Assembly: GCA_004298015.1 (NCBI GenBank)
Contig: SCSE01000074.1
Location: forward strand, 1-46,947
From: Rhodanobacter sp.
Lineage (GTDB): Bacteria > Pseudomonadota > Gammaproteobacteria > Xanthomonadales > Rhodanobacteraceae
Direction of reading: 5' to 3'
Length of the DNA stretch: 46,947 nucleotides
How positions within the stretch are numbered: position 1 is the stretch's first letter; every line of letters starts with the position of its first letter. Made by a program: the position numbers and the translations under genes. The notes under the pieces are model-generated. The model was not told where the DNA came from. It did no database searches and was given only the letters and a program-made list of their open reading frames with translations. Below, one piece after another: positions 45,246 through 46,947 of this stretch.

Positions 45246-45432
45246 ACCCTGTGTGCTCCACGATATAAAGTAACAAACTCCCTATACGATAGCGGTCATG
45301 TGTAAATGGCGTCAACGGCTTTTACATCAAGGGTTTGCACGACATTTCTTATTAACGGACAATTAACGCGGGAAACACATTTCGACCCATCGGGGGCACC
45401 TCTGCCTCCATCAATTCAGTAGAGAGAACTAC

Positions 45433-46644
45433 ATGAGCGAGCTGGAACATGCGCTGGTTACGATTGCCCGCGGTGCCGACGAAATCATCAAGCGGGAGGA
45501 GTTGGCCGAGCGCCTGAAAAGCGGTCGCCCCCTGCGCATCAAGGCCGGGTTCGATCCCACCGCACCGGACCTTCATCTTGGTCATACCGTGTTGCTGAAC
45601 AAGATGCGCCAGTTTCAGGACCTGGGCCACCAGGTGATCTTTCTGATTGGGGACTTCACCGGCATGATCGGCGACCCCACCGGGAAAAATGCCACGCGCA
45701 AGCCATTGACCCGCGAAGATGTGCTGGCAAATGCCGAGACCTACGCTGAACAGGTCTACAAGGTGCTGGACCGCGAAAAGACCGAGTTGCGCTTCAACTC
45801 CGAATGGTTCGACAAGATGTCGGCCGCCGACATGATCCGGCTTGCCGCCCGCCATACCGTGGCGCGGATGCTCGAACGGGACGACTTCGCCAAACGCTAT
45901 GCGGCGCAGCAGCCGATCGCGGTCCACGAGTTCATGTATCCGTTGACGCAAGGCTACGACTCGGTGGCGCTGAAGGCCGATGTCGAGCTGGGCGGTACCG
46001 ATCAGAAATTCAACCTGCTGATGGGCCGAGGGATGCAGGAACACTATGGTCAGCCGCCGCAGATCGTGCTGACCATGCCGTTGCTGGAGGGGCTGGACGG
46101 CGTTCACAAGATGTCCAAGTCACTGGGCAACTACATTGGCATCAACGAGCCGGCAATCGATATCGTCACCAAGGCCATGAAAATCGGTGATGAGCTGATG
46201 TGGCGCTGGTTCGAGCTGCTCAGTTTCGATGTCTCGCTGGATGAGATCGCCACGATGAAGCGGGATATCGCCAGTGGCGCGCTCAATCCCCGCGACGCCA
46301 AGTTGCGGCTTGCCCGCGAGCTGGCTGCGCGGTTCCATGACGACATGGCCGCAGAGCGCGCCATCGCCGGCTGGCATGCCGTGGTGCGAGGCGAAGGCGA
46401 TACTTCCCTGCTACCGGTGAAGGAGATCGGCGTGCCTGCCGAAGGCGTGCGCCTAGGGGCACTGCTCACCGCGGCCGGTCTCACGGCGAGCAATTCGGAG
46501 GCCGGTCGCAAGCTTAAAGAGCGGGCGGTCCGTATCGACGCCGAAGTCATCGAGGATTCGCAACGCGTTTTCGCCGCCGGTTTCGAGGGGGTGCTACAGG
46601 TGGGCAAACGCAACTTCGCCCGCGTAAAGTTGATTTCACCATGA
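45433..46644 (+). CDS. tyrS: Tyrosyl-tRNA synthetase
   Basis: It charges tRNA-Tyr. The 403 residues have the class I HIGH-type motif [12 protein letters not shown], the catalytic KMSKS at 226-230, and a C-terminal S4 RNA-binding domain ([20 protein letters not shown]). The length and [20 protein letters not shown] block place it in the shorter proteobacterial TyrRS branch (about 400 residues). ATG 45433 has GAGAGAA upstream. As in Pseudomonas it is divergent from an M23 peptidase-anmK pair and lies just upstream of what looks like an rRNA operon start. Confidence 0.95.
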   Translation: MSELEHALVTIARGADEIIKREELAERLKSGRPLRIKAGFDPTAPDLHLGHTVLLNKMRQFQDLGHQVIFLIGDFTGMIGDPTGKNATRKPLTREDVLANAETYAEQVYKVLDREKTELRFNSEWFDKMSAADMIRLAARHTVARMLERDDFAKRYAAQQPIAVHEFMYPLTQGYDSVALKADVELGGTDQKFNLLMGRGMQEHYGQPPQIVLTMPLLEGLDGVHKMSKSLGNYIGINEPAIDIVTKAMKIGDELMWRWFELLSFDVSLDEIATMKRDIASGALNPRDAKLRLARELAARFHDDMAAERAIAGWHAVVRGEGDTSLLPVKEIGVPAEGVRLGALLTAAGLTASNSEAGRKLKERAVRIDAEVIEDSQRVFAAGFEGVLQVGKRNFARVKLISP

Positions 46645-46856
46645 CGGACGGCAGCGACTTGACGGCTCGAGCAGAAGCTCCCGAAAGTGTCCTGACGCAT
46701 TTTTACTAGTTATATCAATGTCATGGGACGATTTGGCATAATTGTTACCAAGAAACACTTGCCAAAAATTTCATACGTCGTATTATTCGCGGCCCGCAGT
46801 CGCCCTGACGTCACCAGACGGACCGCGGGATCGGAAAAAGAGTCAACGAAAAGGTG
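46645..46856. other. Non-coding spacer between tyrS and the strong promoter
   Basis: No gene is seen. An AT-rich block (about 46695-46790) contains T-run and CATAAT-like elements that could end tyrS transcription or form an upstream promoter. A-tracts at about 46833-46853 (GGAAAAAG, CGAAAAGG), directly upstream of the promoter, resemble an UP element. Confidence 0.4.
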
Positions 46857-46884
46857 TTGACGGTCAGCGAAAGCGATGTAGAAT
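46857..46884 (+). promoter_or_regulatory. Strong sigma-70 promoter, probably of an rRNA operon
   Basis: TTGACG (46857-46862), a 16-bp spacer and TAGAAT (46879-46884), followed by a GC-rich discriminator (GGGCGG). A-rich sequence precedes it. The approximately 55 bases that follow have no coding start and look like a structured leader. In related genomes 16S rRNA follows tyrS, so this is inferred to be rrn P1 or P2; the rRNA itself lies outside the window. Confidence 0.6.
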
Positions 46885-46947
46885 GGGCGGCTCACCGACG
46901 ACGAAATGTCTTCGGAGCAACACGAGGAATCGGTTGCAAGTGATTGA

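Noticed and set aside
1..46947. tRNA genes, CRISPR arrays and prophage genes
   Set aside because: I looked in intergenic regions for cloverleaf sequences, regularly spaced repeats and phage structural genes and found none.

Overview
The window is chromosomal DNA of a high-GC gammaproteobacterium, most likely Xanthomonadales/Rhodanobacteraceae (Rhodanobacter- or Dyella-like). This is inferred from gene order (coaBC-dut-algC; pyrE beside an exonuclease III gene; tyrS divergent from an M23 peptidase-anmK pair and followed by a strong promoter), from GTAG-type REP elements, and from protein character. No database search was possible.

Left end (1-3.6 kb): an accessory island. It holds the C-terminal part of an IS1634-like transposase, a 195-bp segment bounded by inverted repeats, and a small chromosomal integron: an attC site, one visibly AT-rich cassette gene with a HEPN-type RNase signature, an attI-like cluster of GTTAGGC-type repeats, and an integron integrase gene wrecked near its 3' end by about 52 extra bases.

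3.6-25 kb: a very large cyclic beta-1,2-glucan synthase gene; a GNAT acetyltransferase; a PAS-GGDEF-EAL regulator; a conserved hypothetical; a FadI-like thiolase with a TonB-like protein; a two-HKD phospholipase D/cardiolipin synthase gene interrupted by an in-frame TGA; a YceI-SixA-ParA string; a secreted hypothetical; a 64-residue membrane protein; and the divergent polyamine genes speE and speA.

25-33 kb: a REP doublet, then a probable ketone-body operon (bdhA, acetoacetate decarboxylase, patatin phospholipase, beta-hydroxyacid dehydrogenase). Facing it is a SPOR-domain gene whose former upstream partner, argS, survives only as a rotted pseudogene. Between argS and radC lies a promoter-to-terminator unit of about 95 nt that looks like a C-rich small RNA gene.

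33-47 kb: housekeeping genes: radC divergent from coaBC-dut-algC (algC carries a long membrane-anchored N-terminal extension); a DUF4124 protein; GNAT-pyrE divergent from exonuclease III-ampG; a small RHH-like protein; and the wall-turnover pair anmK and M23 endopeptidase divergent from tyrS. The window ends in a strong promoter and leader, probably those of an rRNA operon.

Three genes (intI, the PLD gene, argS) are visibly broken. No tRNA gene, complete rRNA gene or CRISPR array was seen. Several start codons were moved inward from the longest frame where a Shine-Dalgarno sequence favoured it; each case is noted.
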